This document shows, in pieces, positions 1-8,842 of a DNA stretch of 64,000 nt. This stretch comes from Candidatus Dichloromethanomonas elyunquensis. Lineage in GTDB: Bacteria; Bacillota; Desulfitobacteriia; Desulfitobacteriales; Syntrophobotulaceae. How positions within the stretch are numbered: the first letter of the stretch is position 1; every line of letters begins with the position of its first letter. Below the pieces are notes generated by a model that saw only the letters and a list, made by a program, of their open reading frames with translations, was not told the origin of the DNA and searched no databases. The translations under genes were made by a program, and so were the position numbers. Location: positions 62,001-126,000 of the forward strand of contig LNDB01000002.1 in assembly GCA_001515265.1 (NCBI GenBank), read 5' to 3'.

Positions 1-95
1 TTCTAATCCCTTTTCCGCCGGTATATATTTTTGAGAGTTGATTTATCTCAATCATAAATTCTTCCCTAATCCTAAATTATTTGCGGGTTTATAAG

Positions 96-1694
96 CTATT
101 GTCCTTTGTCTGTCAGAAGGTTATATCTTTCCATAGCTTTGATAGCTGTCAAAGCCGTAGTTAAGGGTTCTTCATAGTTCCATCCTTTGGCATAAACGCC
201 CTGATAGGAGGGTTGAAACGAACCGTTTGCAGCTTGCCGGGAGAGGATATAGGAAACTCCTTTGGCAAGAGTTGCGGGGGGAAGCCGGTGATAATGCAAG
301 CTAAGCGCGGATAAAGCGAGGGAAGTTTCAATAACGGAAGCGCCCCAGCTTCCATCGGTATTCTGGCTGGACACCAAATATTGAAATAACTTGTTTTGGA
401 CGTTGTAGAAATATTGGGAAATTCCGCGGGGGTTCACTTGATTTACCCACTTGTTCAGCAGCTCCAGTGCTTGGGCTGTGGCATAGACTGGGCTTTCATA
501 CCAAACAGCAGGTATCTCTCCTGATGGAAGCTGTTGAGACAGTAACCAGCGAAGTCCAAGAGATACTGCCAAGCTTCCGTTATTTCCGGGCATTCCGATT
601 AGAGCATCCAACGCGTGAATCGTTACATCGGTACTGCGGATATAGACAGGAAACATACAGTTTAATGCGGGAGGGACACCATCGTAATTGGGAAATGTAC
701 TCCAACTGCCGTCTTTATTTTGCAACCGGCGCAGGGTTTCCGCTGCCTGATCGGAGCTTACACGGTTGAAAAGCTGCAAACCCAAGAGGGCAACGGCAGT
801 ATCGTCTAAATCCGGCTGGGTGAACGGTGGGGTTGAACCGTAGCTTCCATCGGAATATTGGGCATCTGCCAACCATTTGGCTGCACGATTAAGAAAGTCA
901 CGTTCTTCCGGACTTTGAGAAAACTCGACAAAGGTGTAAATCGTTAAGCCGGTTGACCAAATCTGCAGCTGATCGAAAGCAGGCCAGCCACCGCGGGGGT
1001 ATTGTTTTGATTGCAGCCATTTGCCTGCTTTTATTATTTGTTCACCGGATACACGGGCGCGGACCAGGGCGAGGGCTGACAAACTCGTAGCGACAACATC
1101 CTCACACCACGAACCATCCTCTAATTGGTGGTCACAAAGATACGCAGCAGCCTGACTCGCGCCAAATTGATCAAGATTTTTGACCGCGAGCAGGGAAGCT
1201 GCTATGACTACCGGACGTCCGTACGGTGGAAGTTTGTTTAATACGTGATCCGAAAGAATATAGGGCAGTTTAGTTTCCTGGGGCTGCGGGCCTTCCATTC
1301 CTGCAACAACCTGCTGCCCAAGAGCCAAGACAATATTGGCTAATTCGTTGGCTTGACCGGGAAGAAAATATTTTGCCATCTTTCCACTATAGCTTCCTAA
1401 CAAAACCTTTTGGACGAGGCGTGTTATTTCCGGGTCACTTTCCCCGTTCGGCACTTTGCTCCAGCCTTGAGGACAGCGATTTTGCCGCAGCCAGGCCAGA
1501 CCTGCCTGATGACTTTTTTTGAACTGGTTGCCGAGTAACAACTGGGTTAACGCTGCCAAAGCGGTCGCGCCCGGACTAATAGATAGGCGGTGGGCTTCGT
1601 CTAATCCCCCCCGAAGTATTTGTTCCCCTCCTTCGAGAACATAGCTGCGGGCCTTAACTAAAGAATCCTTAATTTCTCCGTTTACACTCTCCAC
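96..1694 (-). CDS. Class II terpene cyclase-like protein (squalene-hopene cyclase family)
   Basis: A 532-residue protein built of repeated QW-type motifs (for example DGSW, DGSYGS, GGWPAF), as in prenyltransferase/squalene cyclase alpha-barrels. Near residue 290 it has DLDDTA, the DxDD signature that supplies the catalytic proton in class II cyclases such as squalene-hopene and sporulenol synthases. Those enzymes usually run to about 620-720 residues, so this one is short, mainly at the N-terminal side. It lies 105 bp downstream of a methyltransferase gene on the same strand, so the two may be co-transcribed. The intact DxDD argues for an active cyclase of a long-chain isoprenoid. The substrate is unknown, and a non-catalytic repeat protein cannot be excluded. 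Confidence 0.8.
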   Translation of the reverse strand: MESVNGEIKDSLVKARSYVLEGGEQILRGGLDEAHRLSISPGATALAALTQLLLGNQFKKSHQAGLAWLRQNRCPQGWSKVPNGESDPEITRLVQKVLLGSYSGKMAKYFLPGQANELANIVLALGQQVVAGMEGPQPQETKLPYILSDHVLNKLPPYGRPVVIAASLLAVKNLDQFGASQAAAYLCDHQLEDGSWCEDVVATSLSALALVRARVSGEQIIKAGKWLQSKQYPRGGWPAFDQLQIWSTGLTIYTFVEFSQSPEERDFLNRAAKWLADAQYSDGSYGSTPPFTQPDLDDTAVALLGLQLFNRVSSDQAAETLRRLQNKDGSWSTFPNYDGVPPALNCMFPVYIRSTDVTIHALDALIGMPGNNGSLAVSLGLRWLLSQQLPSGEIPAVWYESPVYATAQALELLNKWVNQVNPRGISQYFYNVQNKLFQYLVSSQNTDGSWGASVIETSLALSALSLHYHRLPPATLAKGVSYILSRQAANGSFQPSYQGVYAKGWNYEEPLTTALTAIKAMERYNLLTDKGQ

Positions 1695-1799
1695 TAAAAC
1701 ACCTCACCCTAATTAAAAACTATAGTATGATTTATGATTGGTTTTGGCAGAGAGTTCCAAGAACAAGCCTATTTTACCGTATATTTAAAGCAAACGAGT

Positions 1800-2813
1800 C
1801 TAAGGTTTTATCGCAAAAAAATAATGAGATACTTTAAAAAGCAGCGGCCGTACTTCAATTTTTTTAAACCCGGCTTCCTGGAGCAGCTTCATAATTTCCT
1901 GTTCAGCAGGGAGACCGTCAAAACCCTGATGACAGGCTAAAAAGAAGCTCATTAGATTTTGAGGGATATGCGCAGGCAAAATTGGAACAGAAGAAGTTAT
2001 CCCTCTTAACGCTGTAAGAATTGCTATTTGCCCTCCCGGCTTAAGAAGGCCTTTTAGATGCCGGATAAGTTCTAAACGTTTTGAACCTGTAAAATAATAA
2101 ATATTGTTGTTTAATAGGCAGCAATCAAAGGCTTCTTCATTATTAAAATCAAAAATATCCTGACAGACAATGCGCAAACGGTCATGGAACTTTTCTATTC
2201 CCTGTTCGGCACGCACACAGGTGGCCGGGTTAATTTCCAACCCTACGCCTGTCAGTTCCGGGAATACAGCCAGCAGCTTTTTTAAATAGGTTCCTTCTCC
2301 GCACCCGACATCTAAAATTCTCCGCCAGTTCTCTCTAGCGCACTTCTTTTGAAGGACAGGCCATACAAAAACTTCTGAGGAACGCGAAGCCCGGGAAATC
2401 AGGTTGTCCTTCAATTCGTTTTCTAAGGACGGGCATTCCTCGCGTCCTGTCATTAAATCAGGCAATTGACGGAAACAAGTACCCCAGTAGAGGACAAACT
2501 CTTTGTACATCGCCTCTAAACCAAGGTCCTGATATCGTAAAACAGACTTCCCCAAACTGGACAAGCGATAGGTGTCCCTGTCAAGGATCAATAAATCCTG
2601 AAAAACAGCTTGGTTCAGCCAATGCTCCAATAAAACAGCATCCCACTTAGGGTTATCAGCCAAAAGTCCGTCCATCGTTTTTTCTTCCTGGAGCTGCTCC
2701 CAGAGACGCAGTTCAAAACCGCTAAAAACGAGCCAGAGAAATCCCATATTTTCCATCAGCGAAACTGTTTTTCCAAGCAGCCTTAATATGCCGGGATCCA
2801 TGTTCAAAATCAC
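1800..2813 (-). CDS. Class I SAM-dependent methyltransferase with N-terminal winged-helix-like domain
   Basis: A 337-residue protein. The C-terminal half has a Rossmann-type methyltransferase core: motif I ILDVGCGEGTYL near residue 165, an acidic end of strand 2 (GVGLEINPA), and a later LLKPGGQIAILT motif. The first ~110 residues resemble the helical/winged-helix dimerisation region of small-molecule O- or C-methyltransferases. It is the first gene of a pair with the downstream terpene cyclase-like gene. Methylation of a terpenoid or other lipid is therefore a reasonable guess, but nothing in the sequence fixes the substrate. Confidence 0.8.
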   Translation of the reverse strand: MILNMDPGILRLLGKTVSLMENMGFLWLVFSGFELRLWEQLQEEKTMDGLLADNPKWDAVLLEHWLNQAVFQDLLILDRDTYRLSSLGKSVLRYQDLGLEAMYKEFVLYWGTCFRQLPDLMTGREECPSLENELKDNLISRASRSSEVFVWPVLQKKCARENWRRILDVGCGEGTYLKKLLAVFPELTGVGLEINPATCVRAEQGIEKFHDRLRIVCQDIFDFNNEEAFDCCLLNNNIYYFTGSKRLELIRHLKGLLKPGGQIAILTALRGITSSVPILPAHIPQNLMSFFLACHQGFDGLPAEQEIMKLLQEAGFKKIEVRPLLFKVSHYFFAIKP

Positions 2814-3037
2814 CGTCCTTATCAGATACGTCCGATTTTTTGAAACTATTTTATAAATATGTTTTTTCTTATCAAAAAGAAACTAAGAGGGTAGGGATTT
2901 TAGAAACGTCACAGGAAATTATATTTTAAAACTGCTAATACTATTTTTTAAGAATTCAGCTACTAGACGCAAATACAAATTTGGAGTAAAATGCTTTATC
3001 ATGAGCCATAAAAGTTTGGAAATGAGGTTTAATGATC

Positions 3038-4957
3038 ATGGCGCATACGAATAAAATGTATTGGTTAAAGGTTCGAACTATGCTTTTTGGTCATCCTTTG
3101 GCTTCCCATCAGACCGAACATGCAAAAGTCGGCGTCTTTGGCGGTATACCGATTTTTGGGTCGGATATTATTTCTTCCGAAGGTTATGCCCCAGATGCAA
3201 TATTAAATGTATTGCTGTTAGTCGGGGTGCTTGGATATGCCTATGTTATGAGGGTATCCCTCGTCATCATTCTCATCTTGGCAAGTGTAACATTAGTGTA
3301 CCGAAGAGCGATTCAAAAATATCCACAAGGCGGGGGTTCTTATACGATTGCCAAAGCCTATCTCGGTGAAAATTTTGGGCTTATCGCCGGGGCCAGCTTA
3401 ACGATGGATTATGTTTTAACTGTTGCGGTAAGTGTGAGTTCAGCAATTGAAAACTTATCCGGGATTTTTCCCTGGTTGATTCCTCATAAAGTTTTAGCGG
3501 ACTGTTTCGTAATCCTCTTTATGGCTTGGATCAATTTAAGAGGTCTAAAAGAGTCTGCCCGCCTGTTTGCACTTCCAGTATATTTATACATACTGTCATT
3601 AATACTTTTAATCGGAACCGGTCTTGTTAAAGTTCTTGTTTATGGCGTAACACCATCTTCAGTTGTCATGAATCATGTCCCTGCTGCGACTGTTTCCGGC
3701 ATGACTCTTTTCTTATTTTTAAGAGCGATAGCTGCCGGAATTACAGCACTTACCGGCCTGGAAGCAGTAAGCAATGGGGTTACGGCTTTCAAGAATCCTT
3801 CACAAAAACACGCCATTCAAACCTTGCTTATTTTGGCAGGAATTGTTGCTGCCGGTTTAGTAGGATTAGTTTTATTAGCCGGAGCTTATCATATTGTTCC
3901 CAGCGATTACAATACTGTGCTGAATCAACTTGGTATGATTATATTTGGGCACACCTTGCCATACTATATTCTCATGTCCACTGTTGCTGCGATCCTGATC
4001 ATTGCTTCGAATACTCCGTTTGCCGGTTTACCAATTCTAATGAGCCTTATGGCCAAAGACAATTATGTTCCCCGGTATTTTAAAAACTTGGGCGACAGGC
4101 TGGTCTACAGTGTGGGCATCTGGTTTCTTTGTATTATTTCCATATTTTTAATAGTGATTTTTCACGGTCATACGCAAGCGATGCTTCCTCTGTACGCCAT
4201 AGGCGTACTGTTATGTTTTTCCTTAACCGGACTCGGTTTAGCCAGACATACCCGTGAAGTAAAAGCGGCTAAATGGATTCCTGATTTCATGATTTTTACT
4301 TTTGGCGGGGTTGTCTGTTTTATTGTTTTTCTCATCTTTATTGTTACGAAATTTACCGAAGGTGCCTGGATCGTTTTAATTGTTCTTCCGCTATTAATTA
4401 TGATTTTTAAAACAATTGCAAAAATCTATCGTAAAGAAATTGTGAAACTGGAGATAACCCCGGAAGCAGTGGCGGATTTCAAACGGGAGATTGCCATCGT
4501 AAATAAAAGACGAGCCCATTCAAGCCTAGCGGAATATCGGAATAAAATTATCATACCGGTGTATGATTTGAATTTAATTGTTTTAAAAGCGTTAAAGTAT
4601 GCGTATAGTCTTACACCGCAGGTGACTGCCGTTCATATCGCTTCTGAGCAGGAAAGAGCTAACAAAATACTCAAACACTGGTCGGAATATAATATTGAAG
4701 TTCCCCTGGATATCGTTCAATCACCTTATCGAAGTACTGTAAAAGACTTTATTAGTTATCTGGATAGAGTCGAAAAAAATTCGAATTTCCAAACGATAAC
4801 TGTGGTAGTTCCGGAATTCGTACCCTTGAAATTCTGGCATAATATCCTTCATAACCAAACCGGTCAGCATCTCAAACTACTATTGCTCTATCGGAAGAAC
4901 ATATTAATCACCAGTGTGCCTTATCATCCCGGCGATGAAAACTACGTGTCAAATTAA
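3038..4957 (+). CDS. APC-superfamily permease, KimA-like potassium/amino acid transporter
   Basis: About 639 residues with some twelve hydrophobic segments, then a ~150-residue soluble C-terminal tail. The first segment carries FGSDIISSEGYAPDAIL, the broken-helix region typical of APC transporters and close in style to KimA (YdaO), the high-affinity K+ importer of Bacillus. The tail (from about residue 470) resembles the cytoplasmic domain of that family. I place the start at the ATG at 3038 because GAGG (3024-3027) is 10 nt upstream. An in-frame ATG at 3032 would be only 4 nt from it. No c-di-AMP (ydaO) riboswitch is recognisable in the 224 bp upstream. Potassium is inferred by family; an amino acid substrate remains possible. 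Confidence 0.75.
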   Translation: MAHTNKMYWLKVRTMLFGHPLASHQTEHAKVGVFGGIPIFGSDIISSEGYAPDAILNVLLLVGVLGYAYVMRVSLVIILILASVTLVYRRAIQKYPQGGGSYTIAKAYLGENFGLIAGASLTMDYVLTVAVSVSSAIENLSGIFPWLIPHKVLADCFVILFMAWINLRGLKESARLFALPVYLYILSLILLIGTGLVKVLVYGVTPSSVVMNHVPAATVSGMTLFLFLRAIAAGITALTGLEAVSNGVTAFKNPSQKHAIQTLLILAGIVAAGLVGLVLLAGAYHIVPSDYNTVLNQLGMIIFGHTLPYYILMSTVAAILIIASNTPFAGLPILMSLMAKDNYVPRYFKNLGDRLVYSVGIWFLCIISIFLIVIFHGHTQAMLPLYAIGVLLCFSLTGLGLARHTREVKAAKWIPDFMIFTFGGVVCFIVFLIFIVTKFTEGAWIVLIVLPLLIMIFKTIAKIYRKEIVKLEITPEAVADFKREIAIVNKRRAHSSLAEYRNKIIIPVYDLNLIVLKALKYAYSLTPQVTAVHIASEQERANKILKHWSEYNIEVPLDIVQSPYRSTVKDFISYLDRVEKNSNFQTITVVVPEFVPLKFWHNILHNQTGQHLKLLLLYRKNILITSVPYHPGDENYVSN

Positions 4958-4982
4958 GCCTAAGGTGTAAACGTATTTATTG

Positions 4983-5852
4983 TTAGTTTTTTGCATAAAG
5001 TGATTGCGCATATTGCGCTGCCAAAATGGCCGTTTCAGGTCCTCGTAACCCGCAACAGTTTGTTACATTGGAATGATTGGTGACCGGTTTCCCGCCAATT
5101 ACCACAAGGTGTTTCGCGGAAAACGCATCCGGATGAATGGCGGACTGGCCGTTTTGGCAAAACATCGCGCAACCGCCGAGTAAATCAGATACTATCCTCG
5201 CACTTGAAAAGTCCCGGTCGGTAAAATAAACTACTGCATGATCCATTATTTTTCCTCCTATTTCAGGCCATGTCCCAGCGCTTTGGCTGATGCTGTCACG
5301 GTCAATAGCAATTCCCTGAATTGAAACATTATTTCGGTACTGATAAATATTATATGGAGAAAAGATCTGCCTCTGAGACCAGACGTAAGTCTGAAAATAT
5401 TTATCCGGAGGATTGGCGGAGTTCTTCAATGCAGTCATTACTTTGAAGGAACCATATGCTCCTATCAGATATTTCCGGCCCAACCCGTCTTTAACACCTC
5501 TAAAATATTCTAAAATGCCTGCCATATCTGCTGTCTGGGCATCGTAGTCTACAGTAAAATAAATTGCGGCAGAACCGGGAGCCCCAAGGTAACCGGCTTC
5601 GTCAGCAGCAAAATTGGCATCTGAAATTCCCTTGATATAGCTGAAGTATCCTGCATGGGTCGGTGAGGATTCCCAAATGAGAAAAAGGGATAGTCCGGCA
5701 GTATGAATATTCATTACTTCATTTGGGGAGAGGGATTTCCACCAGTTCATGTTTTTATATCCCAGATAGCGGCCGACAGCTGTTATCTCCATATTCTTCA
5801 AATCCTGACAGTTTTGCAGGGTAAGTGGAGTCGCACAATCAATTGCTTCCAT
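4983..5852 (-). CDS. DUF1906 (glycoside hydrolase-like) protein
   Basis: 289 residues. The first ~190 match the DUF1906 / Rv2525c-like TIM-barrel pattern: FDCATPLT-like opening (AIDCATPLTLQNC), AVGRYLGY, and the acidic strand end IYFTVDYDAQ. Such domains sit in proteins thought to act on cell-wall glycans. The C-terminal ~90 residues (VVYFTDRDFSSARIVSDLL onward, LVVIGG) look like a small separate domain with some likeness to cell-wall-binding repeat 2. No signal peptide is evident. It lies 46 bp downstream of the DUF6765-like gene and is probably co-transcribed with it. The enzymatic role is not established. Confidence 0.65.
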   Translation of the reverse strand: MEAIDCATPLTLQNCQDLKNMEITAVGRYLGYKNMNWWKSLSPNEVMNIHTAGLSLFLIWESSPTHAGYFSYIKGISDANFAADEAGYLGAPGSAAIYFTVDYDAQTADMAGILEYFRGVKDGLGRKYLIGAYGSFKVMTALKNSANPPDKYFQTYVWSQRQIFSPYNIYQYRNNVSIQGIAIDRDSISQSAGTWPEIGGKIMDHAVVYFTDRDFSSARIVSDLLGGCAMFCQNGQSAIHPDAFSAKHLVVIGGKPVTNHSNVTNCCGLRGPETAILAAQYAQSLYAKN

Positions 5853-5898
5853 CTAGAAATCCCTCGTTTCTTAAATGATATAGCCTTCTACGCTTGCT

Positions 5899-7005
5899 TT
5901 ACTTGCATACTGGCTGAAGGTAAAAATAAACTGTATCCACCGGTAAAATTTTATGCAGAACTGTAAATTGGTGTTCTGCTGCAGCATGCATGTATTTAGC
6001 CCAGTGGGAGGTATGAAACCCCGGTCGCGTTCTATAAAAATCACAATTATTAATCATTTGGGACAAATACTTTCTCCAAAGCGGTATTTTAATGACATCT
6101 ACCGCGTTTCGAAACCATAACCGGGGGTCATAATCTAGGTTTCTGTCAATTTCATCATGGTCTTCGAACTCAAAATAATTATTTCTGATCAGTTCCAACC
6201 AATTGGCATGTCTTTCTTTGGCATTACCCTTGTATTGAAGAACGTAAAAAAATTTTTCTTTATAAAAGTCAAAAGGTTTTGGTTCGATTCCCGATTGTAC
6301 ATAAGGGGTAGATTTCACAAACTCAGTAAGAAACGAATATATATCCTCTAAAGCAACGATGAAACGTTCACGAAGGTTCTCGATGACATAAATGTCCGTC
6401 CCTCTGGAATAAGACCACTTTACATAGGGGATGTCCGGATTGGATAGAACTTCTCCGTGTCCTACCGCTAATATAGGAAAGTGATTGTTTAAGATTCTTT
6501 CAACAGTATCATCAATCTGTTTTTTAATTTTGTCTTTTTCTTCAATACCGGATAGGAGTGTTACCATATTATATTGGTCAAAAAAACCCTTAAAATCCTG
6601 ATGCGTATAGGTATCGGCAAAACAATGCAAACCGATTCCCAGTCGGTAAAGGCCAATCGGGGAAGCAGCCGATTCCCGGATATTTTCCAGCAGCAGTTTA
6701 AGTACTTTCGAATTTGTCCGGCAAATTTGAGATTCCGCATTTTCTATATCAAGGTTATTAGGCAAAAAATGAAAAGGAAGCCACGTTTCCAGTGCCTCAT
6801 TTACATCCAGGTTTTTGGATGATAATAACTTCTCTGAAGTTCTGGTCTGCCGGAAAGCTCCGCCATTTTCGAATTTGAGAGCATGCCCATAAGTAGCGTC
6901 ATCCACTTGTTGGGAAGCATAGGCCGCTATTTCTGCATATTCGCTTTTCATGCCGGTGATTCTGCATAGAACATACATTCCTGTATGGTGAAGATCCATC
7001 TGCAT
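5899..7005 (-). CDS. DUF6765-like protein (His/Asp-rich, possible metal-dependent fold)
   Basis: 368 residues opening with MQMDLHHTGMYVLCRITGM and containing CFADTYTHQDF near residue 170. Paired histidines and aspartates spaced in this way resemble helical zinc-dependent phospholipase C/S1-nuclease-type metal sites, which is why I suspect a metal-binding hydrolase fold. I recognise the family only as DUF6765-like, with no known function. There is no signal peptide. It is followed by the DUF1906-like gene. A strong terminator for dinB (7080-7126) lies just upstream, so this gene must have its own promoter within about 70 bp. Confidence 0.55.
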   Translation of the reverse strand: MQMDLHHTGMYVLCRITGMKSEYAEIAAYASQQVDDATYGHALKFENGGAFRQTRTSEKLLSSKNLDVNEALETWLPFHFLPNNLDIENAESQICRTNSKVLKLLLENIRESAASPIGLYRLGIGLHCFADTYTHQDFKGFFDQYNMVTLLSGIEEKDKIKKQIDDTVERILNNHFPILAVGHGEVLSNPDIPYVKWSYSRGTDIYVIENLRERFIVALEDIYSFLTEFVKSTPYVQSGIEPKPFDFYKEKFFYVLQYKGNAKERHANWLELIRNNYFEFEDHDEIDRNLDYDPRLWFRNAVDVIKIPLWRKYLSQMINNCDFYRTRPGFHTSHWAKYMHAAAEHQFTVLHKILPVDTVYFYLQPVCK

Positions 7006-7079
7006 AAAGGGACTCCTCCTTTTATTCTTTTAACCTATAATATATGTATGGATCAACATTTATTTTTGACAATGCAGCT

Positions 7080-7126
7080 TAAAATAAAAAAACCAGCCAA
7101 TCTAAGCGGGATTGTCGGCTGGTTTC
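7080..7126 (-). terminator. Intrinsic terminator of the dinB unit
   Basis: Inverted repeat AAAACCAGCC (7089-7098) with GGCTGGTTT (7117-7125), plus an inner AATC/GATT pairing. On the minus strand it is followed by a run of T (complement of the A-rich 7078-7090). It lies 100 bp beyond the dinB stop. Confidence 0.85.
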
Positions 7127-7226
7127 TTGCTTCAGACGGATGCAAGGAAAAGGCCGGAACGAAAACAGGGCTGGTCAGATCATGCTGATGAAATGATAGC
7201 AGTCCCGGCTCTGAATTTTATTAGGG

Positions 7227-8414
7227 TTAAAGATTATCTTCGTGACCTAAGTTGAGGAGCCTTGCCAAGGTGATGCTTTTTTCGCCATAGCGTTCTTTGA
7301 TAGCGTCTATTGTTTTGGCCAGTTTTTCTTTTTCGCTCTCTGCGGGTTCAAACAGACTGTTTTGGAATTCTTCGGGAACAAAGTTATGCACGGATACCCC
7401 GATCAACCGGACAGGCTGTGAAAGGTGTAATTCCAGCAAAAGATGCTTAGCTTCCAAGTAGATATCCTGATCGAGATTAATATAAGTATCCAGGGTTTTT
7501 GACCTTGAAAGCGTGTGAAAATCTGCAAATCTTACCTTGATGGTAACAGTTTTGGCTTTCAGGGATTCTTTACGCAACCTTCTTCCCACATCAGCGGATA
7601 AATTAAGAAGAAAAGCCTGGAGGACTTCGTAATCACTAAGGTCTTCACGAAAGGTTGTTTCTCTGCCGATGGATTTGGCTTCCCGGTCCGTTTCTACAGG
7701 CCTGTTGTCAATTCCCCTCGCCAAGAAAAACAGCCGGGTGCCGGCAATCCCGAAATGTGAGCGGAGGGAGGGTTCATCCAGTCGTTTTAATTCTTGAATA
7801 GTTCTAACATGGAGATTGTGCAATTTTTCTGCGGTCCTGGCCCCGACCCCCCATATCCTTTCCACAGGAAGGGGATCAAGAAAATCCTGAATCCTTTCTT
7901 CCGTGAGCATCACGAGTCCATTCGGCTTCTGAATATCTGAGGCGATTTTTGCCAGAAATTTATTGGGAGCGAGACCAACAGAAGCAGTAAGATCCAGATC
8001 TCTTTTAATGCGTTCCTTAATTTCTAAAGCAATTTTCTGAGCTGATCCAAATAAACGTGTGGAATCTGACACATCCAAAAAAGCTTCATCCAGGGATATC
8101 GATTCAATTAAGGGAGTATAGTCTTTAAAAATGAGATGAATTTGAGAGGATACTTGAGTGTATTTGGGCATATTGACAGGCAGAAAGACAGCCTGAGGGC
8201 AGCGCCTCCGGGCTTCAGTCAAGGGCATAGCGGACCGGATGCCGAATTTACGGGCTTCATAGGAGCAGGTAGAGACCACCCCCCGGCTGTTCGGTCTTCC
8301 GCCCACCACGACAGGCTTTCCGGACAGGTCAGGATTGTCGCGCTGTTCTATAGCTGCATAGAAGGCATCCATATCGACATGAATGATTTGCAGTTTTCTT
8401 TCTGATTGATTCAT
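7227..8414 (-). CDS. dinB: DNA polymerase IV (Y-family translesion polymerase)
   Basis: 395 residues. N-terminal palm: HVDMDAFYAAIEQRDNP, PVVVGG and YEARKFGI. Catalytic motif SLDEAFLDVS (the DE pair) near residue 105. Helix-hairpin-helix region: LPVERIWGVGARTAEKL. Little-finger domain from about residue 240, ending without a clear beta-clamp pentapeptide. It performs error-prone synthesis past DNA lesions. The start is 5 nt beyond the stop of the small upstream gene 8420-8746, so the two form one unit. No LexA box was identified in the upstream region by eye. Confidence 0.95.
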   Translation of the reverse strand: MNQSERKLQIIHVDMDAFYAAIEQRDNPDLSGKPVVVGGRPNSRGVVSTCSYEARKFGIRSAMPLTEARRRCPQAVFLPVNMPKYTQVSSQIHLIFKDYTPLIESISLDEAFLDVSDSTRLFGSAQKIALEIKERIKRDLDLTASVGLAPNKFLAKIASDIQKPNGLVMLTEERIQDFLDPLPVERIWGVGARTAEKLHNLHVRTIQELKRLDEPSLRSHFGIAGTRLFFLARGIDNRPVETDREAKSIGRETTFREDLSDYEVLQAFLLNLSADVGRRLRKESLKAKTVTIKVRFADFHTLSRSKTLDTYINLDQDIYLEAKHLLLELHLSQPVRLIGVSVHNFVPEEFQNSLFEPAESEKEKLAKTIDAIKERYGEKSITLARLLNLGHEDNL

Positions 8415-8419
8415 TCTTT

Positions 8420-8746
8420 TTATATATTGAAGCCGAATCTTAGCTCTTTTAAGAGCTCAAAGGCATCTTCGAAGTCTGTTGCATAAAACAATTTATTCGA
8501 AAATTCTTTTAACTCAACAAAAGTAAAGAAATCGTAACTGTGTGTGACTTTTACCGTATAGACTTGTCCTTTTTTTAAAAGTCTTTCGGCATTTTCACCT
8601 GCTTTAAACAAATCGTGTTGATGATGGGGCGGAGCAACGAATCGCACTTTATCTCCTGGGACAGCATTGAGATTCATACACTTCTTTTCTTTACCGGATG
8701 TTGATATCATTCCTGCGTTTTCCGTATCTAAACACCCCCACTCCAA
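8420..8746 (-). CDS. Small hypothetical protein co-transcribed with dinB
   Basis: 108 residues from a TTG start at 8746, chosen because AAGGAG (8761-8756) lies 9 nt upstream. A shorter 85-residue form from an internal ATG (MNLNAVPGDKVRF) is possible and would fit a compact domain better, but its ribosome site is weak. The body VPGDKVRFVAPPHHQHDLF...KGQVYTVKVTH...FTFVELKEF looks like a small all-beta (SH3/KOW-like) fold. I do not recognise the family. It is 5 nt from dinB, so a link to the DNA-damage response is an inference from position only. Confidence 0.6.
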   Translation of the reverse strand: MEWGCLDTENAGMISTSGKEKKCMNLNAVPGDKVRFVAPPHHQHDLFKAGENAERLLKKGQVYTVKVTHSYDFFTFVELKEFSNKLFYATDFEDAFELLKELRFGFNI

Positions 8747-8842
8747 AAATTCATGCTCCTTAGAAAACTTTTTTTGGTGTTATTACTTATGGTAAAGTTA
8801 CAATATAATAATACCTCTAATCTTAGTTTATATACAAGAGGA

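Noticed and set aside
1-95. A gene or terminator at the left edge
   Set aside because: Only 95 bases of AT-rich sequence; no coding start, hairpin with U-run or RNA motif recognised.
467-769. 100-residue open frame antisense to the terpene cyclase-like gene
   Set aside because: No ribosome site and lies wholly inside a well-supported gene on the other strand; a frame shadow.
2814-3037. c-di-AMP (ydaO) riboswitch in front of the KimA-like gene
   Set aside because: The region is AT-rich and lacks the conserved ydaO core sequences and any terminator hairpin.
8722-8753. Eight-codon ORF (MNFWSGGV) overlapping the start of the small dinB partner gene
   Set aside because: Its ATG is only 1 nt from the AAGGAG site, too close for initiation; the same site is well placed for the TTG start of the longer gene.
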